The notes under the pieces are model-generated. The model saw nothing but the letters and a program-made list of their open reading frames with translations, was not told the DNA's origin and did not search any database. A DNA stretch of 64,000 nucleotides, from contig NZ_VCCH02000007.1 in assembly GCF_005938675.2 (NCBI RefSeq), positions 87,979-151,978 on the forward strand. The letters run 5' to 3'. The position numbers and the translations under genes were made by a program. Positions 17,832 to 26,415 of the stretch are shown piece by piece. The stretch comes from Mycobacterium sp. KBS0706 (GTDB lineage: Bacteria > Pseudomonadota > Alphaproteobacteria > DSM-16000 > Inquilinaceae). Position 1 is the stretch's first letter. Every line of letters starts with the position of its first letter.

Positions 17832-18767
17832 ATGACGAACTCCACCGACACCCTGTCGAAGCCCGACACCTGGCGCGGCTGGCTGCTCTCCGACACGCCG
17901 CATTCGCGCGGCCAGGCGCGGCTCGGGCGGCTGTATCTGCTGTGGCTCGGCCTCGCCCGCAACCCACTGGCGATGGTTGGCCTCGTCATCGTCCTCCTGC
18001 TGCTGGTCGCCGCCGCGCTCGCGCCGCTGCTGGCCCACCAGTCGCCGATCGAGCAGGACCTGGCCGACCGGCTGCAGCCTTTCAGCGCCGCGCATTGGCT
18101 CGGCACCGACGAGCTCGGCCGGGACATCTGGTCCCGCATCATCTATGGCACCCGGCTGACCCTGCTGATCGTCGTGCTGGTGGCGATCACCGCGGCTCCG
18201 GTCGGGCTGCTGATCGGCACGGTCTCGGGCTATCTCGGCGGCTGGGTCGACGCGGTGCTGATGCGCATCACCGACATCTTCCTGGCCTTCCCGAAGCTGA
18301 TCCTGGCGCTGGCCTTCGTCGCCGCGCTCGGGCCTGGCATCGAGAACGCGATCATCGCTATCGCCATCACCTCCTGGCCGCCTTATGCCCGCATCGCCCG
18401 GGCCGAGACACTGACGATCCGCAACGCCGACTTCATCAGCGCGGTCAGGCTGCAGGGCGCCTCCAGCGCCCGCATCGTCGCCCGGCACATCGTGCCGCTG
18501 TGCCTGTCCTCGGTGATCGTCCGGGTCACGCTCGACATGGCCGGCATCATCCTGACCGCGGCCGGCCTCGGCTTCCTCGGCCTCGGCGCCCAGCCGCCGC
18601 TGCCGGAATGGGGGGCGATGATCTCCAAGGGCCGCAGCTTCATCCTCGACCAGTGGTGGGTCGCGACCATGCCCGGCATCGCCATCTTCGTGGTCAGCCT
18701 GGGCTTCAACCTGCTCGGCGACGGGCTGCGCGACATCCTCGACCCGAAGCAAGGCGGTCAGTCGTGA
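17832..18767 (+). CDS. Oligopeptide/dipeptide ABC permease, DppC type
   Basis: A 311-residue inner-membrane permease with the DppC hallmarks: an N-terminal OppC_N region (GRLYLLWLGLARNPLAMVGL), the periplasmic HWLGTDELGRDIWSRIIYGTR motif and the EAA loop AVRLQGASSARIVARHIVP. It ends with LGDGLRDILDPK, the standard C-terminal of the family. ATG 17832 is chosen; the frame upstream runs into repeat sequence. It forms the channel with the 16382-17458 product and overlaps the next ATPase gene by a GTGA junction. Confidence 0.92.
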   Translation: MTNSTDTLSKPDTWRGWLLSDTPHSRGQARLGRLYLLWLGLARNPLAMVGLVIVLLLLVAAALAPLLAHQSPIEQDLADRLQPFSAAHWLGTDELGRDIWSRIIYGTRLTLLIVVLVAITAAPVGLLIGTVSGYLGGWVDAVLMRITDIFLAFPKLILALAFVAALGPGIENAIIAIAITSWPPYARIARAETLTIRNADFISAVRLQGASSARIVARHIVPLCLSSVIVRVTLDMAGIILTAAGLGFLGLGAQPPLPEWGAMISKGRSFILDQWWVATMPGIAIFVVSLGFNLLGDGLRDILDPKQGGQS

Positions 18768-19603
18768 CCGCCCCGCTGCTGGAGGTCGAAAACCTCTCGG
18801 TCACCTTCGACACCGCCAAGGGCCCGGTGCGCGCGGTGCGCGGCATGGGCTTCACCCTGGGGCGCGAGAAGCTGGGCATCGTCGGCGAAAGCGGTTCCGG
18901 TAAGTCGATGACCGGCCGCGCGATCCTGCGGCTGGTGACGTCGCCCGGCCGGGCCCAGGCCGACCGGCTGCTGTTCGACGGCATCGACCTGCAGCGCCAG
19001 AGCGAGCGGCAGATGCGCGCCATCCGCGGCCGCCGCATCTCGATGGTGATGCAGGACCCGAAATTCTCGCTCAACCCCGTGGTCACGGTGGGCGAGCAGG
19101 TGGCCGAGGCCTACCGCATCCACAAGCGCGCCTCCGCCCGCGAGGCGAAGCGCCGGGTGCTGGAGATGTTCGAGGCGGTGCGCATCCGCGACCCGGAGCG
19201 GGTGTGGGGCCTGTATCCGCACGAGGTCTCGGGCGGCATGGGCCAGCGCATCATGATCGCGATGATGCTGATCCCCGACCCGGACCTGCTGATCGCCGAC
19301 GAGCCGACCTCGGCGCTCGACGTCACCGTGCAGATGCAGGTGCTGGCGATCATCGACGACCTGGTGACCCAGCGCGGCATGGGGCTGATCTTCATCAGCC
19401 ACGACCTGAACCTGGTCGCCAGCTTCTGCGACCGCATCCTGATCATGTACGCCGGCCGGGTGGTCGAGAGCTGCCGGGCGGCGGAGCTGCACCAGGCCAA
19501 GCATCCCTACACCCGCGGCCTGCTTGAATCGCTGCCGCAGATCGGCGACACGAGGCCGTTCCTGCCGGTGCTGCAGCGCGACCCGGCCTGGCTGGAGGCG
19601 TGA
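18764..19603 (+). CDS. Oligopeptide/dipeptide ABC ATPase, DppD type
   Basis: A 279-residue ATPase. Walker A is GESGSGKS (about residues 44-51), the signature is VSGGMGQR, Walker B is LLIADEPTSALD and the H-loop is FISHDL. The C-terminal HPYTRGLLESLPQIG belongs to the oligo_HPY extension that often carries an Fe-S cluster in DppD/OppD; here it is short and I see no cysteine cluster. GTG 18764 overlaps the permease stop. It pairs with the next ATPase to power uptake. Confidence 0.92.
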   Translation: MTAPLLEVENLSVTFDTAKGPVRAVRGMGFTLGREKLGIVGESGSGKSMTGRAILRLVTSPGRAQADRLLFDGIDLQRQSERQMRAIRGRRISMVMQDPKFSLNPVVTVGEQVAEAYRIHKRASAREAKRRVLEMFEAVRIRDPERVWGLYPHEVSGGMGQRIMIAMMLIPDPDLLIADEPTSALDVTVQMQVLAIIDDLVTQRGMGLIFISHDLNLVASFCDRILIMYAGRVVESCRAAELHQAKHPYTRGLLESLPQIGDTRPFLPVLQRDPAWLEA

Positions 19604-19605
19604 CG

Positions 19606-20382
19606 ATGGATGCGATGATCACGATCAACGGCCTCGACGTCGTGTTCGGCGACACCCATGCGGTGCGCGACGCCTCGCTGACGGTGGCGCGGGGCGAAAG
19701 CTACGGCCTGGTCGGCGAAAGCGGCTCCGGCAAGTCCACCATCCTGCGCGCTTTGTCCGGCCTGAACTGGGACTGGACCGGCCGGATCGCCGTCGATGGG
19801 CGGGAGCAGGGGCGGCGCCGCGACAAGGGTTTCTTCAAGCTGTGCCAGATGGTGTTCCAGGACCCCTATGGCTCGCTGCATCCGCGCCAGACCGTGGACG
19901 CGACGCTGATGGAGCCGCTGGCGATCCACGGCTTCGACAACCGCGACGCCAGGGTCGAGCGGGTGCTGAAGGAGGTGGGCCTCGGCCCCAGCTTCCGCTT
20001 CCGCTACCCGCACCAGCTGTCGGGCGGGCAGCGCCAGCGCGTCGCCATCGCCCGGGCGCTGGTGCTGGAGCCGCGGGTGCTGCTGCTGGACGAGCCGACC
20101 TCGGCGCTCGATGTCTCGGTGCAGGCGGAGATCCTGAACCTGCTGAAGCGGCTGCGGGCCGAGCGCGGGCTGACCTATCTCCTGGTCACCCACAACCTCG
20201 CCGTGGTGTCGGTGATGTGCGACCGGCTGGCGGTGATGAACCGCGGCCGCATCGTCGAAACCCTGACCGCGGCGCAGCTGCATGACGGCACGGTGACCCA
20301 GCCCTATACCCGCCAGCTGCTCGAGGCCAGCCGTGGCTACGACCGCGCCGCCGCCGACCGGATCGAGGATTTCGCGGCATGA
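19606..20382 (+). CDS. Oligopeptide/dipeptide ABC ATPase, DppF type
   Basis: A 258-residue ATPase with Walker A GESGSGKST (about residues 38-46), Q-loop VFQDPYGSLHPRQTV, signature LSGGQRQR, Walker B LLLDEPTSALD and H-loop LVTHNL. The PYGSLHPR Q-loop is typical of DppF. ATG 19606 is preferred because ggagg lies 7 bp upstream; a GTG at 19600 overlapping the previous stop is the alternative. It is the last gene of the operon and is followed by a hairpin shared with the convergent binding-protein gene. Confidence 0.92.
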   Translation: MDAMITINGLDVVFGDTHAVRDASLTVARGESYGLVGESGSGKSTILRALSGLNWDWTGRIAVDGREQGRRRDKGFFKLCQMVFQDPYGSLHPRQTVDATLMEPLAIHGFDNRDARVERVLKEVGLGPSFRFRYPHQLSGGQRQRVAIARALVLEPRVLLLDEPTSALDVSVQAEILNLLKRLRAERGLTYLLVTHNLAVVSVMCDRLAVMNRGRIVETLTAAQLHDGTVTQPYTRQLLEASRGYDRAAADRIEDFAA

Positions 20383-20385
20383 CGG

Positions 20386-20414
20386 CCGGAGGCGCGGAGA
20401 CGCCGTGCCTCCGG
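20386..20414. terminator. Hairpin between convergent genes
   Basis: Arms ccggaggc (20386-20393) and gcctccgg (20407-20414) with a GC-rich interior sit in the 40-bp gap between the DppF-type gene and the convergent binding-protein gene. No T-run follows, so function as a bidirectional terminator is inferred from position. Confidence 0.5.
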
Positions 20415-20422
20415 ATCCTGCC

Positions 20423-21562
20423 TCACTGGCCCAGCTTGGCGACTTGCGCGTCCGTCAGCTGCACCATCTTGCCGTCCTCCCACCTGTAGAGGACGTAGTT
20501 GCTGCCGGCAGGATCGCCCTTGGCGTCGAAGGTGAGGGGGCCGATCACCGTGTCATAGGCGCTGCCGTCATGCAGCGCCGCGGCAACCTTGGCGCCGTCG
20601 ACCGATCCCGCCTTCTTCGCCGCCTCGGCCCAGACCTGGACGGCGGCGTAGGTGTAGAGGGTGTAGCCTTCCGGCTCGTAGCCCGCCGCGCGGAACTGGG
20701 CGACGGCGTCCCTGGCCTTCGGCTGGTCGCGCATCTCCGGCCCGAAGGTGACGAGCGCGCCCTCGCCGGACGGCCCGGTGATGCCCCAGAACTCCTGGGA
20801 CACCGTGCCGTCGGGGGACAGGAACTGCGCCTTCAGCCCCTGGTCGCGCATCTGGCGCAGGATCAGCCCGCCTTCGTTGTAGAGGCCGCCGAAGAACACG
20901 GCGTCGACATTCGCGGCCTTCATCTTCGAGACGATGGCCGAGAAATCGCGCTCGCCGACGGTGATGCCTTCATACATCACCTCCTTGAGGCCGAGGCTGT
21001 TCATCCGCGCCTTGGTCGCGTCCGCCACGCCTTTGCCGTAGGTGGTCTGGTCGTGCAGGATCGCGACCTTGCGGCCCTTATGGGCGGTCGCTAGGAACGT
21101 GCCGGCGACATCGCCCTGCTGGTCGTCGCGGCCGCAGGTGCGGAACACGGTCTTGATGCCCTGCTCGGTCAGTTGCGGGTTGGTCGAGCCCGGGGTGATC
21201 TGCAGCACCCCCTCCTCGGCATAGACTGTCGAGGCCGGGATCGAGACCGAAGAGTTGTAGTGGCCGATCACCGCCGCCACGCCTTCGCCCACCAGCTCAT
21301 TCGCCGCCGCGACGCCCTGGCGGGGATCGGAGGCGTCGTCGCCATAGACCAGCGTCACCTGCTGGCCATTGACGCCGCCGGCAGCGTTCAGGGCCTTGAC
21401 CGCAGCCTCGGCGCCGCGGCGGTACTGCTCGCCGGTCGCCGCGTTCGGGCCGGTCAGCGGCGCGGCGAGACCCAGCCTGACCTCGGCCATCGCCGGAGCC
21501 TGGACGGCGAGCACGCCGAGCGCCGCGGTCGCCAGCAGGGTGATCGCAAAACGTGCTTTCAA
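20423..21562 (-). CDS. Branched-chain amino-acid-type ABC binding protein (LivJ/LivK), orphan
   Basis: A 379-residue periplasmic binding protein of the Peripla_BP_6 family. A signal peptide ends at about residue 26 (VQAPAMAE). Then come VRLGLAAPLTGPNAATGEQYRRGAE, the ligand-contact VIGHYNSSVSIPAS and SPGSTNPQLTEQG-like segment, and FGGLYNEGGLILRQMR. SD aaggagag precedes ATG 21562. No LivHMGF genes are nearby, so it either uses a transporter encoded elsewhere or works as a sensor component. The ligand could be Leu/Ile/Val or another small amide or acid. Confidence 0.88.
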   Translation of the reverse strand: MKARFAITLLATAALGVLAVQAPAMAEVRLGLAAPLTGPNAATGEQYRRGAEAAVKALNAAGGVNGQQVTLVYGDDASDPRQGVAAANELVGEGVAAVIGHYNSSVSIPASTVYAEEGVLQITPGSTNPQLTEQGIKTVFRTCGRDDQQGDVAGTFLATAHKGRKVAILHDQTTYGKGVADATKARMNSLGLKEVMYEGITVGERDFSAIVSKMKAANVDAVFFGGLYNEGGLILRQMRDQGLKAQFLSPDGTVSQEFWGITGPSGEGALVTFGPEMRDQPKARDAVAQFRAAGYEPEGYTLYTYAAVQVWAEAAKKAGSVDGAKVAAALHDGSAYDTVIGPLTFDAKGDPAGSNYVLYRWEDGKMVQLTDAQVAKLGQ

Positions 21563-21693
21563 AGCATCTCTCCTTGAGTCGGTAGAGGCCGACAGTCTTA
21601 TCCGGACCGAACGGGGTTCGATCTCGGATTGCGGTTACAGCCGTAAGCCATGTGTCGCCGGCGGCGCTGATTCGCGCAGCACCCGGCCGGCCG

Positions 21694-21900
21694 CTAATCC
21701 GGCCCGGTCGGCATCGGCCGGGGATCCGGCGCCGGGCAGATCTCGACCGGGCCGCACCACCCGTCCTCGATCCAGGCGACCATTTCCTCAGCCGGAGGAG
21801 TGCCGGACCAGGCATCGGGCGCCAGGTCCAGGCGCAGGCAAGGCCGGTCCCCGGTCGACCGGTTGTCGTTGGCGGCGTCGCCGCCGGAAAGGACAGGCAT
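21694..21900 (-). CDS. Small hypothetical protein
   Basis: A 68-residue reading frame, ATG 21900, with caggag 7 bp upstream. The product reads MPVLSGGDAANDNRSTG near the start and contains EEMVAWIEDGWCGPVEIC; it ends Pro-rich. The AANDNR string is common in short alphaproteobacterial proteins of unknown function. There is no signal peptide or membrane segment. It could be a chance frame, but composition and the ribosome binding site favour a gene. Confidence 0.45.
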   Translation of the reverse strand: MPVLSGGDAANDNRSTGDRPCLRLDLAPDAWSGTPPAEEMVAWIEDGWCGPVEICPAPDPRPMPTGPD

Positions 21901-22088
21901 CGAGTGCTCCTGACTCGCGGCCGGGCACGGCCGCTTCACCGGTTGCCGCATGCAGCCGGCGTGGTGTCGGAAGGTCCCCGTTTCAGATCCCGCGCCGCGC
22001 CGCGGCTCCGGCCGCGCATCGCCGCTGCCGGCTTGCTGCCAGGACGCGGATTCGACTGCGGATATTCTTCCGGGATGGGAAAGGTCTC

Positions 22089-22110
22089 TCAACCCCCGAG
22101 GATTGGGGGA
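22089..22110. promoter_or_regulatory. Palindrome shared with 24019-24040
   Basis: tcaacccccgaggattgggg followed by ga; the arms accccc/gggggat flank gaggatt. An almost identical sequence lies at 24019-24040. Both follow a LuxR-type gene on the minus strand. They may be terminators or binding sites that were duplicated with the regulators. The 220 bp between 21901 and 22123 hold nothing else that I recognise. Confidence 0.45.
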
Positions 22111-22123
22111 TTGCCGGGCGGCG

Positions 22124-22876
22124 CTATGAGTCGAGCAGGCCGAGGCTGAGGGCGTTGGCCACGGCCTCGCTGCGGCTGGTCGCCTGCAGCTTGCGCATCG
22201 CCGAGGCGACGTATTCGTCGACGGTGTAGGCCGACAGGGCCAGGTGCCGGGCCGCCTGCTTGCTGGAGGCGCCGCGGGCGACCCAGGCCAGGCAGTCGCG
22301 CTCGCGCGGCGTCAGCGGCGACGGCGTGGCGCCCCGCGCGCGGGCCGCGGCGAGCCGGTCCTGGATCTTCAGCGCCCGGCCGAGATGCGGGCCGAGATGC
22401 CGCAGCAGCTGGACCTCCCCGTCGCCCCAGTCGGGGCGGCGCCGCGACCGCCAGAGGGAGAGATGAATGCCGAGGCCGCGGCGGTCGGCATCGATCCAGT
22501 ACAGGCCGCTGTGCCGTCCCTGCGGCCGGGCATAGTCGTTGTAGAATTCGGTGCGGATGAAAGCCGGATCGGGGATCAGCATCCGGTCGACGAACACCGC
22601 CGGCAGCTGCGGCAGCATCGGCAGGATCGGCCAGGTCTGGTGGTAATGCGTGTTGTAGAGCGGGACGTAGCCGGGATCGGACTGGATCCGGATCGCCTTG
22701 TCCGCCGGCATCGGCGCGCCGGTCGGATGCAACGTCACGGCGGAGTCGCTGCCGAGCAGCCGGGCCAGGCCATCCAGCACCGATGCCCAGTCGTCCTCGC
22801 CCAGCGCGGCGTCATAGGACTGGCTGATCAGGCCGGTCAGCGCGCGCCCGCCGATCGCGACATGAGGCTCAGGCAT
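22124..22876 (-). CDS. LuxR-type HTH regulator, paralogue A
   Basis: A 250-residue regulator with a PAS/GAF-like sensory N-terminus (about residues 1-170; TRPQGRHSGLYWIDADRR-like core, LSLWRSRRRPDW) and a GerE helix-turn-helix at the C-terminus (LTPRERDCLAWVARGASSKQ to MRKLQATSRSEAVA). There is no receiver domain or Walker A motif. ATG 22876 overlaps the stop of paralogue B by 8 bp, so both are translated from one message. The two share most of their sequence, including the unusual AYTVDEYVASAMRKL recognition helix. The signal is unknown. Confidence 0.85.
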   Translation of the reverse strand: MPEPHVAIGGRALTGLISQSYDAALGEDDWASVLDGLARLLGSDSAVTLHPTGAPMPADKAIRIQSDPGYVPLYNTHYHQTWPILPMLPQLPAVFVDRMLIPDPAFIRTEFYNDYARPQGRHSGLYWIDADRRGLGIHLSLWRSRRRPDWGDGEVQLLRHLGPHLGRALKIQDRLAAARARGATPSPLTPRERDCLAWVARGASSKQAARHLALSAYTVDEYVASAMRKLQATSRSEAVANALSLGLLDS

Positions 22877-23609
22877 CGAGCAGGCCGAGGCTGAGGGCGG
22901 TGGCCACCGCTTCGCTGCGGCTGGTCGCCCGCAGCTTGCGCATCGCCGAGGCGACATATTCGTTGACGGTGTAGACCGACAGGGCCAGGCGCTGGGCGGC
23001 CTGCTTGCTGGAGGCGCCGCGGGCGACCCAGGCGAGGCAGTCGCGCTCGCGCGGCGCCAGCAGCGGCGGCGCGTCGCCGACGCGCGGGCCTGTCGGGACG
23101 AGCCGGCCCTGGATCTTCAGCGCCCGGCCGATATGCGGGCCGAGATGCTGCAGCAGCCGGACCTCCTCGTCGCTCCAGTCGGGGCGGCGCGGCGACCGCC
23201 AGAGCGAGAGATGCGACGCCAGGCCGTGCCGGTCGAAATCGACCCAGTACAGGCCGCTGTGGCCGCCCTGCGGCCGGATGTAGTCGTTGTAGAATTCGGT
23301 GCGGAGGAAGTCGTTCTGCGGCACCAGCATGCGGTCGACGAAGACCGGCTGGGCCTGCAGCCGCTGCATCATCGGCAGGATCGGCCAGGTCTGGTGGTAA
23401 TGGGCGTTGTAGAGCGGGATATAGGCGGGATCGCAGCCGACGCGGATGGCGGCATCGGTCGGCATCGGGGCGCCGGTCGGATGCAGCGCCACGGCTTCGC
23501 CGCCGAGCAGCACCAGCACCCGGCGCAGCACGACCGCCCAGTCCTCGTCGCCGAGGGCGGCGTCGTAGGTCTGGCCGACCAGCTGGGCGATAGCGCGGTC
23601 ATCCGGCAT
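22869..23609 (-). CDS. LuxR-type HTH regulator, paralogue B
   Basis: A 246-residue regulator, tandem duplicate of the 22124-22876 product. Shared N-terminal features include LHPTGAPMP, NAHYHQTWPILPM, FVDRML and RTEFYNDYIRPQGGHSGLYW. The C-terminal GerE domain reads LAPRERDCLAWVARGASSKQ then VYTVNEYVASAMRKL. ATG 23609 is chosen: the protein MPDDRAIAQLVGQTYDAALG aligns with the start of paralogue C (MPDEHQFLDLIGQIYDAAAG). The recognition helix differs from paralogue A at one or two positions only, so A and B may bind the same DNA. Confidence 0.85.
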   Translation of the reverse strand: MPDDRAIAQLVGQTYDAALGDEDWAVVLRRVLVLLGGEAVALHPTGAPMPTDAAIRVGCDPAYIPLYNAHYHQTWPILPMMQRLQAQPVFVDRMLVPQNDFLRTEFYNDYIRPQGGHSGLYWVDFDRHGLASHLSLWRSPRRPDWSDEEVRLLQHLGPHIGRALKIQGRLVPTGPRVGDAPPLLAPRERDCLAWVARGASSKQAAQRLALSVYTVNEYVASAMRKLRATSRSEAVATALSLGLLDA

Positions 23610-23722
23610 GGCGAAGCGAGGCAAGGACGCAGCAAACCGCCGGCGCGATGCCGGCGGTCGATCGAGACTATAGCAGGTTTGTGGTCCTTTGGCGGCTCTC
23701 GCCGAAGCCGCATGCAGCGCGA

Positions 23723-23851
23723 TCAGTGGAGGGTCTGGAGCAGCAGCGCCGCCGACAGGGCCGTGCCGCCCGTGACCGCGGCGAAGCCCGGCCCGGCGCG
23801 CCACAGCAGCACCGCAATCAGCCCGAAGGCCGCCACCAGAACCGGATTCAT
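23723..23851 (-). CDS. Small single-span membrane protein
   Basis: A 42-residue frame starting MNPVLVAAFGLIAVLLW with a second hydrophobic stretch near the C-terminus (GGTALSAALLLQ). Strong SD ggggaggtg is 4 bp before ATG 23851. It lies between paralogues B and C of the LuxR cluster on the same strand. The family is unknown; it might be a membrane signal partner for the regulators, but nothing in the sequence shows that. Confidence 0.45.
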   Translation of the reverse strand: MNPVLVAAFGLIAVLLWRAGPGFAAVTGGTALSAALLLQTLH

Positions 23852-24018
23852 CCGCACCTCCCCATCCAATGGCGAACCCGCATCGCGCCCGGCGGCCGCT
23901 CCACACTGAAAACAGAATTTGCGTCGAATTGTTTCCTTATCGGCGCAAAATAACCGGAATTGCGGCAGGCGCACCGCGCGACGTTCCACCGTCAAGGTCT
24001 CCGATTGCGCGGTTTGCC

Positions 24019-24040
24019 TCAATCCCCGAGGATTAGGGGA
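24019..24040. promoter_or_regulatory. Palindrome shared with 22089-22110
   Basis: tcaatccccgaggattaggg followed by ga; arms aatcccc/ggggat flank gaggatt. It abuts the stop codon of LuxR paralogue C. Only two bases differ from the copy after paralogue A. Confidence 0.45.
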
Positions 24041-24805
24041 TCACCCCTCGAGCAGGTCCAGCACCATGGCCTTGGCCACGGCCTCGCTCCGGCTGGTCGC
24101 CGCCAGCTTCCGCATCGCCGATTCGACGTGGTCGTTGACCGTGTGGATCGACAGATCGAGCTGGCGCGCGATTTCCTTGCTGGACGCGCCGCGGGCGATC
24201 CGGGCCAGGCAGTCCCGCTCGCGCCAGGTCAGCTCGGCGGCGCTGCGGACCAGTTCGTCCGCCAGCCGCCGCGCCGCGCTGGCGCCGAGACGGCGCTCGA
24301 TCTCCAGCGCCTGTTCGAGATGCGGGGAAAGCTGGTGCAGCAGGCGCAGCTGCGCCGGCTCCCACTCCGGCTGCCGGCGGGAGCGCCAGACCGAGATCAG
24401 GGCCGGGGTGGCCCCGCCGCCCTGCCGGTTGCGGTCCAGCCAGGACAGGCTGGCATGCTGGTCCTGCGGCGTCAGGAAGTCGGTGTAGAACTCGGTCCGG
24501 ACATAGTCCTGGTCGGCCAGCAGCATGCGGTCGATGAAGACCGACCCGCCGGGCAGCCGCGGCAGCCAGGACCGGATCGGCAGCACGCTGTGATAATGGG
24601 CGCCGTACAGCCCGACATAGGCGAGATCGATGCCGCTGACCAGCGTCTGCACCGCCTGCCCGGGCGCTTGCGGCCGCTGCAGCACGGCGGCATGGGCGCC
24701 GAGCATCCGGGTCAGGTTGCCCAGCACCACGGTCCAGTCTGCGTCGCCGGCCGCGGCGTCGTAGATCTGGCCGATCAGGTCCAGGAACTGGTGCTCGTCC
24801 GGCAT
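24041..24805 (-). CDS. LuxR-type HTH regulator, paralogue C
   Basis: A 254-residue regulator, the most divergent of the three. The N-terminal sensory region keeps the frame of A and B (GQIYDAAAGDADWTVVLGNL, GAHYHSVLPI, FIDRMLLADQDYVRTEFYTDFLTPQDQHASLSW). The GerE domain reads LTWRERDCLARIARGASSKE and HTVNDHVESAMRKLAATSRS. It probably represents the older copy from which A and B arose, or an independent duplicate. No ligand or target is visible. A 189-bp AT-richer stretch separates it from the small membrane gene. Confidence 0.85.
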   Translation of the reverse strand: MPDEHQFLDLIGQIYDAAAGDADWTVVLGNLTRMLGAHAAVLQRPQAPGQAVQTLVSGIDLAYVGLYGAHYHSVLPIRSWLPRLPGGSVFIDRMLLADQDYVRTEFYTDFLTPQDQHASLSWLDRNRQGGGATPALISVWRSRRQPEWEPAQLRLLHQLSPHLEQALEIERRLGASAARRLADELVRSAAELTWRERDCLARIARGASSKEIARQLDLSIHTVNDHVESAMRKLAATSRSEAVAKAMVLDLLEG

Positions 24806-24885
24806 GGCGGCATCGCGATGGGCGGCTTCGGCCGGGGGCCGGGCGGCGTGTTATATCACGCCCGCCGGCCCCCGTCCCGGTGCGG

Positions 24886-26130
24886 CTATTCCCCGGCGGC
24901 GGGGGTGGCGGCGAGCTCGGATTGCAGCCGCGCCGCGCCGAAGGCGACGCCGCGCTTCTCCGGCCCGAAGGCGATCAGCAGGGCGATCACCACCGCCACC
25001 ACGCCGGTCACCCAGGCCATGGCCAGGGCATAGTCGTTGCCGTTGGTGACCGCGATATGGGTCTGCAGGGTCAGGTTGATCGCGGCCAGCAGGTTGCCGG
25101 TCTGGTAGACGAAGCCGGGGAAGGTGCCGCGCGCCTCCTCCGGCGATAGCTCGTTGAGATGGGCCGGGACCACGCCCCAGGCGCCCTGCACCGCGACCTG
25201 CATCAGGAAGGCGCCGGCGGCCAGCAGCACCGGGCCGGAGGAGAAGGCCCAGAGCGGCAGCGCCGGCAGGGCCAGCAGCGCCGCGACCACGATCACCCGG
25301 CGCCGGCCGAAGCGCTCCGACAGCACGCCGCAGGCGATGCCGCCGAGGATGGCGCCGATGTTGTAGACGATGGCGATCAGGCTGACCTCGTGCGGGCCCA
25401 TGCCGTGCTGGACCTTGAGGAAGGTCGGGTAGATGTCCTGGGTGCCGTGGCTGAAGAAGTTGAAGGCGGTCATCAGCAGGATGGCGTAGATGCCGAGCCG
25501 CCAGTGCCGCCGCACCGTGTCGCGGAGCGAGATGCCGTCGCGGGCAACCTTGGTCTCGGTCCAGGACGGCGATTCCGGCACGCTGCGGCGGATGTACAGC
25601 ACCAGCAGCGCCGGCAGCACGCCGATCATGAACATGCCGCGCCAGCCGATCGAATCGTAGAACAGGCCGTAGACGATCGAGGCCAGCAGGTAGCCGGTCG
25701 GATAGCCCGCCTGCAGCAGGCCGGAGACGAAGCCGCGCGAGCGGACCGGCACCGTCTCCATGGTCAGCGAGGCGCCGACGCCCCATTCGCCGCCCATGGC
25801 GATGCCGTACAGCATGCGCAGGATCAAGAGCACGGTGAAGGTCGGGGCGAAGCCCGAGGCGAATTCCAGCAGCGAATAGGCCAGCACGTCGACCATCAGC
25901 GTCGGCCGGCGGCCGAAGCGGTCGGCGGCACGGCCGAACAGGAAGGCACCGAGCGGCCGCATCGCCAGGGTCAGGGTGACCAGCCAGGAGGTGGTCTCGG
26001 CGCCGGTGCCGAACTCCTGGGATATGTCGGTCAGGATGAAGACGAGGAGGAAGAAGTCGAAGGCGTCGAGGGTCCAGCCGAGAAAGCTGGCGACGACGAC
26101 GCTCCGCTGCTGGGCAGTCCATCCCTGCAT
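24886..26130 (-). CDS. MFS carboxylate/sialate-type proton symporter
   Basis: A 414-residue, 12-TM major facilitator of the sialate/lactate:H+ symporter (SHS) group. The N-terminal TM reads FLGWTLDAFDFFLLVF, with the LDAFDFF motif typical of this branch. The MFS loop 2-3 motif is GRAADRFGRRP, and the loop 8-9 counterpart is GVLSERFGRRR. ATG 26130 (MQGWTAQQRSVV) is preferred because agagg lies about 7 bp upstream and family members begin similarly; an ATG at 26175 would add 15 residues. Likely substrates are monocarboxylates, sialic acid or aromatic acids. It is not obviously linked to neighbouring genes. Confidence 0.85.
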   Translation of the reverse strand: MQGWTAQQRSVVVASFLGWTLDAFDFFLLVFILTDISQEFGTGAETTSWLVTLTLAMRPLGAFLFGRAADRFGRRPTLMVDVLAYSLLEFASGFAPTFTVLLILRMLYGIAMGGEWGVGASLTMETVPVRSRGFVSGLLQAGYPTGYLLASIVYGLFYDSIGWRGMFMIGVLPALLVLYIRRSVPESPSWTETKVARDGISLRDTVRRHWRLGIYAILLMTAFNFFSHGTQDIYPTFLKVQHGMGPHEVSLIAIVYNIGAILGGIACGVLSERFGRRRVIVVAALLALPALPLWAFSSGPVLLAAGAFLMQVAVQGAWGVVPAHLNELSPEEARGTFPGFVYQTGNLLAAINLTLQTHIAVTNGNDYALAMAWVTGVVAVVIALLIAFGPEKRGVAFGAARLQSELAATPAAGE

Positions 26131-26291
26131 GTCGGGCCTCTGAGCCGTGGCTGCGGCGGTCAGCGCCCCTTCCATCCGCCCCGTCGCCGGGCGTCAGCTT
26201 CCCCCCGCTTCGGCGCCCGCGTCTCGCGCCGATCGGGCATGGCTCATGTGTGGGAACGGGGCGTCCGGACAAGGCCATCGGCCGGAGCCGC

Positions 26292-26404
26292 CCCCTCACC
26301 CGAAATCGCTGCGCGATTTCGACCTCTCCCCGAGGAGAGGTGAAAATCCCCTCTCCTCGGGGAGAGGGAGGGGCCCGGCGCGCAGCGACGGGAGGGTGAG
26401 GGGG
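26292..26404. repeat. Two palindromic repeats after pyrE
   Basis: The first element (about 26292-26340) reads cccctcaccc, a gaaatcgctgcgcgatttc stem and gacctctccccgaggagagg. The second (about 26347-26404) reads ccctctcctcggggagaggg, aggggccc and gggagggtgaggggga and matches the type I copies at 781 and 1197. They lie directly downstream of pyrE and upstream of the MFS start. Confidence 0.75.
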
Positions 26405-26415
26405 AGAGCGGTTTC

